From Paenibacillus sp. CC-CFT747 (GTDB taxonomy: Bacteria > Bacillota > Bacilli > Paenibacillales > NBRC-103111): 64,000 nucleotides of DNA. The translations under genes were made by a program, and so were the position numbers. Every line of letters begins with the position of its first letter. Positions within the stretch are counted from its first letter, which is position 1. Under the pieces are notes generated by a model. That model was not told the DNA's origin, searched no databases, and worked only from the letters and a program-made list of their open reading frames with translations. Location of the stretch: the NCBI GenBank assembly GCA_030323305.1, contig CP106741.1:5207501-5271500 (forward strand), given 5' to 3'. Shown here piece after piece: positions 47,786 to 56,922 of this stretch.

Positions 47786-48775
47786 TTACCAGAGGCTTTC
47801 CTCCGTTATTTTTTTGGCCAGGTAGTTGGCGCTGACCAGGAAGAAGACGTTAATGACCGAGTTGAACAGGTCAACCGCCGCCCCAAAGCTGAAATCCATG
47901 TTGACCAGCCCCTGCCGGTACACATAGGTGGAGAACACATCGGCCGTATCGTAGGTGAGCGGCGAGTACATCAGGATAATTTTCTCCGCTCCGACGCCGA
48001 GTACATGGGACAACCCGAGAATGAGGGTAATGACCACCACGGGCTTAATGGCAGGAAGGGTAATATTCCACATCTGCTGCAGCCGGGTCGCTCCGTCAAG
48101 CACGGCCGACTCGTACTGCTCCGCATCCACCTTGGACAAGGCCGCCAGATAAATGACTGCGCCCATCCCGAGGTCCTTCCAAATATGCGAGCTGACAAAC
48201 AGCGTGCGGAACCATCCCGGCAGGCCGAAGAAGTAGATCGGCTCGAACCCCAGCTTCACCAGCAGCACGTTGACGATACCGGTGTCCGGGGCGAGCATCA
48301 GCTTCATCATACCCACGACGGCCACAATGGAGAGAAAATAAGGCAGGTACGACACCGTCTGAACGAAGCTTTTGTAATAGCGGTTACGCAATTCATTAAG
48401 AAGAAGGGCAAACAGAATCGGAATCGGGAACCCGAAGAGGATCGAATAGAACCCCAGGAGGAACGTATTCTTCATAAGCATCCAGAAATACGGGCCGTTT
48501 ATGAAGGCTTTGAAATAATCCAGCCCGTAAGCTCCCGCCCACGGTGCCGTGAACACCGAGCTCCAGAACGGATGTCCCGCCTGCATGCGGAACTTTTTGA
48601 AGGCCACCAATATTCCGTACATCGGTACATAAGAGAATAGAAAGAAGTAAAGCAGACCCGGTACGAGAAGCAGCAGCAAAATTTTTTGCTGCTTGATTTT
48701 GAACCAGAGTCCGTTTCCCGCTTTTGCCCGCTTGATAGAGGCACCCGCGAGAAGCGACTGATGACTGGCGCCCAT
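47786..48775 (-). CDS. CUT1 ABC sugar permease (LplB/YteP-like)
   Basis: 329 residues from ATG 48775; GTG 48790 is an alternative five codons upstream. A helix LLLLLVPGLLYFFLFSYVPMYGI begins the membrane part; EAA-like loop LDGATRLQQMWNITLPAIKPV. First permease of the importer and first gene after the AraC sensor, in a promoter region with three cre-like elements. The downstream genes follow without a recognisable terminator to 28338. Confidence 0.88.
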   Translation of the reverse strand: MGASHQSLLAGASIKRAKAGNGLWFKIKQQKILLLLLVPGLLYFFLFSYVPMYGILVAFKKFRMQAGHPFWSSVFTAPWAGAYGLDYFKAFINGPYFWMLMKNTFLLGFYSILFGFPIPILFALLLNELRNRYYKSFVQTVSYLPYFLSIVAVVGMMKLMLAPDTGIVNVLLVKLGFEPIYFFGLPGWFRTLFVSSHIWKDLGMGAVIYLAALSKVDAEQYESAVLDGATRLQQMWNITLPAIKPVVVITLILGLSHVLGVGAEKIILMYSPLTYDTADVFSTYVYRQGLVNMDFSFGAAVDLFNSVINVFFLVSANYLAKKITEESLW

Positions 48776-48817
48776 TTGTTTTCCCACCACCCTTTGCTAG
48801 ACGTTTTGGCGAAGTTT

Positions 48818-48831
48818 TGCAAACGCTTTAT
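48818..48831 (+). promoter_or_regulatory. cre-like element 1
   Basis: TGCAAACGCTTTAT matches the CcpA consensus TGNAANCGNTNWCA at 12 of 14 positions. It lies 43 bases upstream of the permease start. Confidence 0.3.
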
Positions 48832-48913
48832 CCACCACAAACTCTATAGGTTCGGTGGGATCCCCGTAAAGGAACAGTTCTTTAGGAGGCATACTTTCGC
48901 TTGGCTGAACCTA

Positions 48914-48927
48914 TGAAAACCCTTACA
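48914..48927 (+). promoter_or_regulatory. cre-like element 2
   Basis: TGAAAACCCTTACA; on the minus strand TGTAAGGGTTTTCA, one mismatch to the common cre form (G for C at the central position). Confidence 0.35.
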
Positions 48928-49015
48928 GGATGCGGCTAAATTTATTGGGACCTCCGTTTGCCTCTCCAACGGTTATGGGGGTTAGGTACACCAGTTTAAG
49001 AACGCCCATTTCTTT

Positions 49016-49029
49016 AGAAAACGCTTACC
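49016..49029 (+). promoter_or_regulatory. cre-like element 3
   Basis: AGAAAACGCTTACC matches the CcpA consensus at 12 of 14 positions. It is close to the 3' end of the sensor gene. Confidence 0.3.
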
Positions 49030-49064
49030 GTCCCAGTAAAATAAGGGGTTTGCGGATATTGACT

Positions 49065-51292
49065 TCAGGTCTGGGACGATTCGCGGTAAGCGGTCGGCTG
49101 CACCCCGTACACCCGTTTGAAGGCACGGCGGAAGGTTTTGTCGCTGTTGTACCCTGTCTCCTGGGCGATCTGGATAATGCTTTTGTCCGATTCCTTCAAT
49201 AGGGTGCACGCCCTGGTTAAGCGCAGGCGCTCCAAATACTCCGAGAAGGTCTCTCCGGCATAATCCTTGAAGAGCACCGAGATAAAGCTTTCCGATAATT
49301 TAAAATGGCTGGCCATTCCCGCCAGACTGAAATTCGGGTCCGCGAACTGTTGGGCCGTCATCTCCAGCATGGCCTCCGCCGTCCGGTTGTGCTTCTCTTT
49401 CTTGTGGCAGGCAATATGGCTGCAAAGAAGCCGCAGCGACTCCTTCCAGCCTTCCCAGTCAAACGTTTCAACTTCCGCCGTGACGGCCACGGGAAGCTTC
49501 TCTTTCCATTCCGCGAACGCTTCCGACCCCGCTTCCATCTGCTCCAGCAGCTTGGCAAGGGTCCCCTGAAGCTCCTGATTCAGCTGCCTCCGGGTGGCTC
49601 CGTTCAGCCGCCTTTCCGAATAGTTCACTTCCTGGATATGCTGCAGCATACGCTCCAGCTCTTCCAGGTCCCCGTGTTTAACCGTTTGAATCAGCTTGAG
49701 CTCCACATCGAGCGGATAGTAATAGTGAGAGGAATCCGTGGCCCTGTCTTCGTACCGGATCACCGCTCCCTGCTCTGAAGGAATATAATATTCCAGCGCC
49801 TGGCGCGCTTCGCGGTGGGAACGCCAAAGCTCATGAAGCTGAGAAGTCGTTCGGCCGAGTCCGACGATCAGCCGCATTCCGTTCTTCTCCTGCAGCTGAT
49901 CCTGCTGTTCCTCCCAACGCTGCCTAAGTAACTCGGGCAGGCGTTCCCGATCGGCTTCGGGAAAAGACACGATCATATCGGCCTTGTTCCCTTCCGTATT
50001 TATCATGACGTCCATCCCGCCGAACAGGAAAGCCATCCGATCTGTCAGAAAGGAGCTCAGCTCCTGGGGGTCTTGAGTCAGCGGGGCGGCAAGCTCATCC
50101 TTATAAACGATGACAGAAGCGGCGAAATACCCCTCGCCGTTCAGCGGGATCCGGGCTTCCGCGACCGCCTCCTTGGCCTCTTCCTCCTGCTTGTAATAGC
50201 CCCTCAGAAGACGTTCCGTCACGGTTTCCCTTAAGAGAGGCAGCTGATGCTCGATTCGGGAGTGCAGCTCGGTCCACGAGCTCAGCAATTCGGCAAAGGG
50301 CCTGCTGTTTCGATAAGCCAGATACAAGGCGGCCAGCCCTCCGCCCCCCAGCGTCAAGGCCGCGAAGAGCAGAATCGTCCGTTTGATGGCCTCCGCCTTG
50401 GCCAGAACGACGGAAGAAGGAAGAGCGGACACATACGTCCACCCGTTCTGGACCGAACTCGAATGAGAAACCAGCATGGCTCGACCCCCAGCTGTTGAAA
50501 AGCCGCTCCTGCCTTCCCTTCAAAGAAGGCAGGAAGCTTCCCTCCGCCTTCAGCTGCTCCGGTGACAAGGTGGGTGCAATCAGCTGTCCCTGCCGATCGG
50601 CAATGTAAGCGTATCCCCCTTTCTTAACAAGGCGCTGAAAAAGGCTGGTAATGTCCTTCTGATCGATAAAAACGACGATGGACCCCTTGCCTTGCCTTGT
50701 ACCCCGTTAGGAAGCGGGCTCACATAGGCGATTAGGGAATAGTCCCTTCCTTCCAGCTTGACATCATTCAGGTTAAAGACCTGTTTCTTCCCGTCCGTGG
50801 ACGAGACTTCCTGAAGCCATTCCGCAAGCGGCTTCCCCTCTACGCTGACATTGTTATTGTTAAGATCGTAAGCGGTTCGAGAGGTGACCACGGAGCCGCT
50901 CTCTTGAAACCAGATAAAGATATCCTGGAACAATTTATTGGTAATGACATACCGGTTCAGGCTGTTCCGCAGCAGAGAGTAATTATAGAGCTGTTCGGGC
51001 GTGGGCGGTTTTTGGGGACTCTGGAGAAGACGAATCACGTCATTATCCACCGCTAGGGCCGAGACGACATCATCGGATTCCAGGAAAAGACGATCGACGA
51101 TATCCTGGCTCATCTGAAGAATTTGAAGGTTTAGCTCCGTGGCGTCATCGGTCAGCACTTGCTGGGTTCTCTCGTAATGCGCCGCTCCGAATGCAATCGG
51201 GATCAGCAGGATAAGCAGGTAGGAGAGCACGTACTTAACGAAAACGGATGGTTTTCTCTTTTTTCCAGTAAACGCAGCAACGAATTCCTCAT
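49065..51292 (-). CDS. Membrane-bound AraC-type regulator with extracellular sensor (three frameshifts)
   Basis: About 742 residues after repair. ATG 51292 gives MRNSLLRLLEKKRKPSVFVK once one base is added to the T6 run 51259-51264. TM1 (YVLSYLLILLIPIAF), a Cache-like extracellular part (residues about 45-300), TM2 (TILLFAALTLGGGGLAALYL), a cytoplasmic helical region, and a C-terminal double HTH ending IIQIAQETGYNSDKTFRRAF. Further breaks: C4 50683-50686 (one base lost) and C5 50485-50489, which needs one base fewer or two more. This type senses sugars, often through the binding protein, and activates the adjacent importer operon. Confidence 0.85.
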
Positions 51293-51380
51293 CAGTGAGT
51301 TCTTCCTTTCGAAGGATCAATCCGGCTGACTGGACGACGATTTTTTTGTTTTCCAGGCCAGGCTTGGATATCTTAGAGGT

Positions 51381-51410
51381 ATCGTAGCATTGGAAACTTT
51401 TTGCCGTCAA
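51381..51410 (-). promoter_or_regulatory. Sigma-A promoter for the AraC sensor gene
   Basis: On the minus strand TTGACG (51405-51410) and TACGAT (51381-51386) are 18 bases apart. An AT-rich, UP-like stretch precedes the -35. Confidence 0.5.
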
Positions 51411-51528
51411 TAAAATTTTAGTAAAATTTAAGCTTTTTGTTTAGTTCACGGCCGTTCCGTTTATTAAACCTAGGTTCTTGTACGATCCTTGCCCTGTTCC
51501 TTTCCGCGTCCTTCCTAAGCCCCGTCAA

Positions 51529-51584
51529 GCCTGACGTAAACAAGAGGCCAGCCCGCATCAGGTTGGCCTCTTGTTACGTCAGGC
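51529..51584. terminator. Long inverted repeat at the end of the pectinesterase operon
   Basis: Arms 51529-51550 and 51564-51584 pair over 21 base pairs with one bulged A; the 13-base loop is gcccgcatcaggt. The right arm contains the pectinesterase stop codon. There is no U-tract, so it is a strong stem but not a textbook terminator; it probably ends or protects the operon's mRNA. Confidence 0.6.
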
Positions 51585-52517
51585 GGTTATCCCGGCCTGT
51601 TCCCTCACCTTCTCGGGCTGCCAACCATCCTTCCCGCCCAGCACCCGTTCGGCTGTCAGGCGGGCCGCTTCTTCCGCATCAAGCGTCTTGGCCCACCCTA
51701 CTCGGGTAGACGGGGAAGCTCCGGGCCCGGAACTGCCATATTCCGCGTAGCGGGCGGTTTTTTCCCTTTCCGGGTCTCTCCAATTGTCCCAGCCCTCCGG
51801 CCGGATATGCTCGTCCATCCAGGTATTGATGAAATAGACGCTGCCGTACGGCCTCCAGGGCCGCCCTAAGGCTACTGTCGCTTTCGGAGCGGAGGAAGTG
51901 AGCCGGCAGTTCGCCATCACATAACCAAATTCTTGGTCTTCGCCCGTGGAAGCGGCCGTCACATACCCGTTATGACGGGTGATGCTGTGAAGCTCACAAA
52001 AGGTGAAATAAGCGGTGGCCGATCCGAAGATAAAATCAACGGTTCCCTCAATGTAACAGTTCTCGTAAAACTGTCTTCCGGCCCCCGGGGTATAGAGCGT
52101 ATCCTGGTGACCGCAAATGGAGACCTGGTGGAAGACAGCGCGGTCACCCTCTACTTGAAGCGCTGGAGCCTGGCCGCGTCGCTCTCCCCGGCTTGCCGAG
52201 TTCGCAAAGGTCAGTCTCTCGGCGTAGAAGTCAGAAGCTAAAACCGCCGTGCTTGCGCTTTCGTAAACCGTCATTTTGCTTCCATCGGGATGCCTTTTGG
52301 ATACGGAATCGTCATAGACCAGCACGGTCCCTTCCTGGCTTTCTCCGATCAGGCTAAGATTGGTTTTGCTGGCCGGAATCAAGATTTTCTCGAAATATTG
52401 CCCATCCCGGATCCGGATTACCGTTCTGTCCTCGGAATGGTCGGGAACCGCCGCCACCGCCTCCGTGACGGTGCGGTAATCCCCTCTTCCTTTATGATCC
52501 ACCCAGATGACCTTCAT
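51579..52517 (-). CDS. CE8 pectinesterase, cytoplasmic
   Basis: 312 residues, intact, behind AAGGAGGGGGAAAGGAA. Beta-helix pectin methylesterase with the catalytic and substrate residues in CGHQDTLY (Asp about 139), YENCYIEGTVDFIFG (Asp about 161) and LGRPWRPY (Arg about 219). The start is directly MKVIWVDHKGRGDY with no signal peptide, unlike secreted plant-attack enzymes, so it removes methyl esters from imported oligogalacturonides. Last gene of the right-hand operon. Confidence 0.92.
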   Translation of the reverse strand: MKVIWVDHKGRGDYRTVTEAVAAVPDHSEDRTVIRIRDGQYFEKILIPASKTNLSLIGESQEGTVLVYDDSVSKRHPDGSKMTVYESASTAVLASDFYAERLTFANSASRGERRGQAPALQVEGDRAVFHQVSICGHQDTLYTPGAGRQFYENCYIEGTVDFIFGSATAYFTFCELHSITRHNGYVTAASTGEDQEFGYVMANCRLTSSAPKATVALGRPWRPYGSVYFINTWMDEHIRPEGWDNWRDPEREKTARYAEYGSSGPGASPSTRVGWAKTLDAEEAARLTAERVLGGKDGWQPEKVREQAGITA

Positions 52518-52532
52518 TTCCTTTCCCCCTCC

Positions 52533-53719
52533 TTAAACATTCTTAACGGGCATAAGCCTGCGATAGATTTGTTGCAGTTCCCCGACTGTAAAAGCTTTGG
52601 GGTTATTGTCTATCAGCCGGGTCACCTTGGATGCGGCTTCCGCCAAATCCGGAAGATCGGCGGCCTTCACGCCCCAGGCGGTGAGGTCTTGGGGAATGCC
52701 GAGACGCTTCACCCAATCGGCCATTTGCTCCAGTGCCCAGTCCGCACCCGGCTTAATGGGGATGCCGTCCTCCCCGGCGCCCGAGAGCCCTTGGCGCATG
52801 GCGGCCGCCGCCGCTTCCAGCCGGCCGCGCACCTCGTCAAGCTGCGCCTCCAGTACATGGGGAAGCAGCATGGCGTTTGCCGTGCCGTGGGCGATGCCGA
52901 ACCTCCCGCCAAGCGGGTAAGCCATGGCATGAACCGCCGCTGTACCGGCGGCGGCCAGAGCCATCCCGCCGAAAGCGGACCCATACAGCATGGAGCTCCG
53001 GGCGGAAAGCGATTGCCCATCCTCATAGGAGCGGACAAGGCTTCCGCTGATGAGGCGTATGGATTCCAACGCATACATATCACTGATCGGGTTCGCCTTC
53101 TTACCCAGGTACGATTCCAGGGCATGGGTGAAGGCATCCATCCCGGTCGCCGCGGTTGCCTCTTGGGGTAGTGACAAGGTCAGCTCCGGATCCAGTACCG
53201 CGAGCCGGGGATACAGCCGGTCGCTGACGACCCCGACTTTCAGCTCCTGATCCGGCAGGGTGACGATGGCATTCGGCGTAACCTCCGCCCCCGTCCCGGC
53301 CGTTGTGGGGACCAGAACGGTCGGGAGCCCTCCCGGATCACCTTGCCGACGCCGAGCATGGCTTCGACCGGCTGGGAATTCGTGCGTCGGACCGAAAGCA
53401 GCTTAACCGCGTCCAGAATGCTTCCTCCGCCTACTCCCACATACGCATCGAACGGCTCCCGCTCCACGCGTCGGTTAAGGTCTTCGATCTGCTCAGCCGT
53501 CGGTTCCTTAAGAGGAACAGTCAAGCATTCCGACGCGATTCCCTCCCCGATCAGCCCGTTCTGAAGAGTTTTGGCCCAGCCGGCGGCCGCTAAGCTCGGG
53601 CTGGTCACAACAAGGACTCTTTGGGGCTTATTGTCCCAAGCCGCGAGCCGGCCGGCGATCGACTGAAACGAGCCCGGCGCCGCCAAAAGGGTTCCGGCTG
53701 TTTGAAAGACGGCCGTCAT
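52533..53719 (-). CDS. Iron-containing alcohol dehydrogenase (one frameshift)
   Basis: About 395 residues after repair. NAD-binding GVGGGSILDAVKLLSV, then PTTAGTGAEVTPNAIVTLPD and the metal-site segments ATGMDAFTHALESYLG and GIAHGTANAMLLPHVLE. The frame breaks at CCC 53328-53330; one extra base gives REGLPTVLVPTTAGTG. The family includes lactaldehyde reductase and maleylacetate reductase. Its ATG overlaps the DHDPS stop as ATGA. Beside an aldolase, reduction or oxidation of the released aldehyde is likely. Confidence 0.85.
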
Positions 53720-54614
53720 GAGCGGTTACTCTCCTTCCCTAAACCGGCAGCCTTAAGGCCTTCCTTGATCCGTTGACGGATCTCCGGGCTCACCGGCTGA
53801 ACCGGCAGTCGGGGAGGACCCACCTCGATCCCCAGCTGTGTCACCATTTCCTTCAATGCGCTGGGAAGCGTACCCATCTGCATAAGCTTGCGGATAGGTC
53901 CCAGCTCCTGCTGGTTCAGCCGGGCCTCTTCCAAGTTCCCCGAACGCCATTGGTCATAAAGCGTTACCACCGTATGGGGGCAGCGTTAGCAGATGCCGCT
54001 ACCGCCCCGGTGCCGCCGGCAAGAAGAGTGGGGAGAATGAGGGAATCCGTGCCGGCCATGACGGCGAACGAGGGGCCGGTTCTATGGATGAGCTGCAGCA
54101 CATATTCAAAATTCCCGCTGGAATCTTTAATTCCAACGACGTTAGGAAGCACGGCTAACGCTGCCACTGTCTCCACCTCAAGCGTAACGCCGGTTCTCGA
54201 CGGGATGTTGTACAGCAGGATCGGGTTCTCCACCGATGCGGCCACCGCTTCGTAATGCCTCTTCATTTCCGCCTGGGTAACCGGTACGAAATAAGGAGTA
54301 ATGACCGAGAGGGCGTCGGCACCCGCCTCTTCCAGCTTCCGGGCCAGCCGGGCCGTTCCCGCGGTCGTTATCGTACCGGCTCCGGCATACAGGGGGACGC
54401 GGCCTCCGATGGCATCGGCTGCGATCCGGACAAGCTCGACCTTCTCTTCTTCCGTCATGGAGAAAAATTCCCCGTTCGTGCCCAGCACGAAAATACCGTG
54501 AACCCCGGCCTTCAGCAGGTGTTCGATCAACTGGCGTACCGCCGGTTCGTTTAAGCTCCCGTCCTCGGTGAAAGGGGTCACCATGGCCGGGATGATTCCT
54601 TCCGGCTTCAGCAT
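53716..54614 (-). CDS. DHDPS/NAL-family lyase (one frameshift)
   Basis: About 299 residues after repair, AAAGGAGGGAGGCTTC upstream. Classical motifs: FVLGTNGEFFSMT, Tyr in ILLYNIPSRTGV and Schiff-base Lys in VGIKDSSGNFEYV. The break at G5 53976-53980 is repaired to AANAAPHTVVTLYDQW. It could be a genuine DapA paralogue, but clustering with an acid-sugar kinase, PdxA2 and an alcohol dehydrogenase favours a 2-keto-3-deoxy-acid aldolase. It overlaps PdxA2 by seven bases. Confidence 0.85.
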
Positions 54615-55636
54615 GAAGCCTCCCTCCTTTCCTTAGGGGTCCGGGTTAGAAGAGCCGCCTGGCGAATGGCCTCGAGCAGGCTGGATTCGTCCGCCTTCCC
54701 CGTTCCCGCGATATCAAAGGCCGTCCCGTGATCCACGCTTGTGCGGACCAGCGGCATGCCGACCGAAATGTTAACTCCCTGCTCCAGCCCCAGCACCTTC
54801 ACCGGAATATGTCCCTGGTCATGGTACATGGCCACGACCACGTCAAAATCCCCTTTGACCGCCCGGTAGAACAGCGTATCGGCCGGATAAGGACCCGTCA
54901 CCTCGATTCCCGCTGCGGCCGCTTCCTGCACGGCAGGGACGATCTTGGCCTCTTCCTCTCCCTGTCCGAACAAGCCGTTCTCCCCCGCATGCGGATTAAT
55001 TCCGCAAACGGCGATCCGCGGTTTGTCCATCCCTCCGTTCTTCAGAAGGTCGTGGGCAAGCCGGATGACCCGCAATACCCGGGCAGGGGTAAGGGTGGCA
55101 ATGGCCTCCACAAGCCCTATATGCGTTGTTGCATGGATAACCCTTAGCCGGGGAGCAGCCAGCATCATGGCGTATTCCGTCACTCCCATCAGCTCCGCGA
55201 GCAATTCGGTATGCCCCGGGTAGCGGTGGCCGCCCAAATGCATAGCTTCTTTATTAAGAGGAGCGGTGCAGATAGCGTCAATCCTTCCCGCCATTCCGTA
55301 CTGAACCGCTTCCTTCACATAACGATAAGCCGCATCGCCCGCTTCGGGGGAAAGTTCACCGAATGCGGGGGGACTTGACGGAAAACCTATGTCCACCAGA
55401 GCAAGCACGTTGGCGGAGGGTTCAACAAGAGCCGCATCAGGCCCCACCGCCTCCACGATTTTGCTCGGAAGGGCCAGCAGGGACAAAGCCCTCTCCATCA
55501 TTCTCCGTTCCCCGAATACAACCGGCCGGCACCATTCATACACGTCCGGGCGCGATAACGCTTTGGCAACAATCTCCGGACCGATTCCGGCCGGGTCCCC
55601 CATCGTAATTCCGATGGTCGGCAGCATTCCGCTCAT
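54608..55636 (-). CDS. pdxA2: PdxA2-like 4-phospho-acid-sugar dehydrogenase
   Basis: 342 residues, intact. GITMGDPAGIGPEIVAKAL, metal-binding His in YPGHTELLAE and MYHDQGHIPVK, and TSVDHGTAFDIAG define the PdxA family. Next to a DUF1537 kinase, PdxA homologues oxidise and decarboxylate 4-phospho-threonate or -erythronate to dihydroxyacetone phosphate rather than acting in B6 synthesis. The ATG overlaps the kinase stop as ATGA, so the two are coupled. Confidence 0.88.
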   Translation of the reverse strand: MSGMLPTIGITMGDPAGIGPEIVAKALSRPDVYEWCRPVVFGERRMMERALSLLALPSKIVEAVGPDAALVEPSANVLALVDIGFPSSPPAFGELSPEAGDAAYRYVKEAVQYGMAGRIDAICTAPLNKEAMHLGGHRYPGHTELLAELMGVTEYAMMLAAPRLRVIHATTHIGLVEAIATLTPARVLRVIRLAHDLLKNGGMDKPRIAVCGINPHAGENGLFGQGEEEAKIVPAVQEAAAAGIEVTGPYPADTLFYRAVKGDFDVVVAMYHDQGHIPVKVLGLEQGVNISVGMPLVRTSVDHGTAFDIAGTGKADESSLLEAIRQAALLTRTPKERREASC

Positions 55637-56922
55637 TTCCCGACTCCTCTCCTGTGGGCCTTCCAGATCCTCACTAACGCTTCTTCATCTCCGAAGGCGC
55701 CCGATTTTGTCACGAGCTTAAACGGTCTTGGGTCGTCGCAGCTTGCCTCGATGATGCCGGGCTCCCACTCCCGGTGCAAGGAAAAGACCGAGATGCCTAG
55801 CTCCTTCATCACCGCCCTTGCCGTTTCCCCTCCGTTCAGCACCAGCCGGGTCACCTGAGGGGAAGCGGACAGAAGAGCTCCCGCCTCCTTCGCCAAGCTC
55901 CTTAGAAGCATTTCGCTGGCGAGGCTCAAGGTCATTCCCCTCTGGGCCGCTTTTTCCTGCAGCCACTGCGCCGCACCCTCTTGCTTCCCCATGGCAAGAA
56001 CCGCATCACCTTCCAAGGGTTCAGATGAGAGCGCGTCAGCATCTTCCCTGTCCGTTTCCATAAGCTCCTGCCCTGTAAAGTACCGGCCGCTTACGCAGAG
56101 ATCTTCCAGCTTGGAAAGCTGAACGGCCGTAACGGCCGTCTGGCTCCCGCTTATGAACCAGATGTTTCCTCCTCCGCCCCGTTCTCTCCAAGGAATGCGG
56201 CAGGCTCCGGCTGTTCCTCTTGCGGAGCTCTCCGGTCTAAGCTCTTGGCCAGAGCTTGGCCGAGTCCGGCGGCACCCGCCCAGACCAGGCGCAGCCCGCT
56301 TTGGCCTCCGGCCGACACCAGATTATCCAGATGCTCATCCGTCAAGGCATCGCAGAATGCATACCGCTTGCCCTGACTTGCCAGCAGGCGAAGGGCTGCG
56401 GCCGTTTCGGCCGGATCGGAGGAGGCGGCGACATGCCCGTCCGGATAACGGGACGATTGGGCAAGCACAGCCGCCACCTCCGAGGTTAGGACGGGATTCA
56501 TCGGATCCCGGCCCATTTCGGTCTCATGAACCGGAATCCCGTCGATCCGTTGAACCCCGCTGCTTGTCGTACGCCGAAGCCGCGGCACGGCGGGCGCGAC
56601 GATACAGAGCTCAGCGCCGGTCACTTCGAGTATCGCTTCGCACTCGCTTCCCGGGTTTCCCCGAAGCGCGGAATCGAGCTTCTTGTAGAGGAGGGGATCC
56701 CCCGTCAGGGAGGCCCGTAACGGCTTCGCGGGTTCGCCGGTAAGCCTCTTCGGCGGAGCAGCCGCGGGAGGACACGTCTATGGCCCACACGTCGCAGGAT
56801 GGTGGGGTCAAGCCCCCGCCGGGCTCGAACAGGGAGACCGACACCTTCCGTCCCGCCCCGAGGAAGGCCGCGGCCGTGTCGGCCGCTCCGGTCAGATCAT
56901 CCGCCAGCAGAACGGCCAGCAT
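55633..56922 (-). CDS. DUF1537 four-carbon acid sugar kinase family (two frameshifts)
   Basis: About 429 residues after repair. Starts MLAVLLADDLTGAADTAAAF with AGAGGGGGAGGAAG in front; the DDLTGA motif is the family's hallmark. The ATP-binding C-terminal domain includes LVLNGGETARAVMKELGI and TKSGAFGDEEALVRI. Breaks: C5 56699-56703 (one base too many, or two missing; repair reads GDPLLYKKLDSALRGN) and TTT 56165-56167 (repair reads ENIWFISGSQTAVTAVQL). ATP-dependent 4-phosphorylation of a four-carbon or related acid sugar for PdxA2. Confidence 0.82.

Noticed and set aside
54608..55636. PdxA as a vitamin B6 biosynthesis enzyme
   Set aside because: The coupled DUF1537 kinase is the known marker of acid-sugar catabolic PdxA2; no other B6 gene is nearby.
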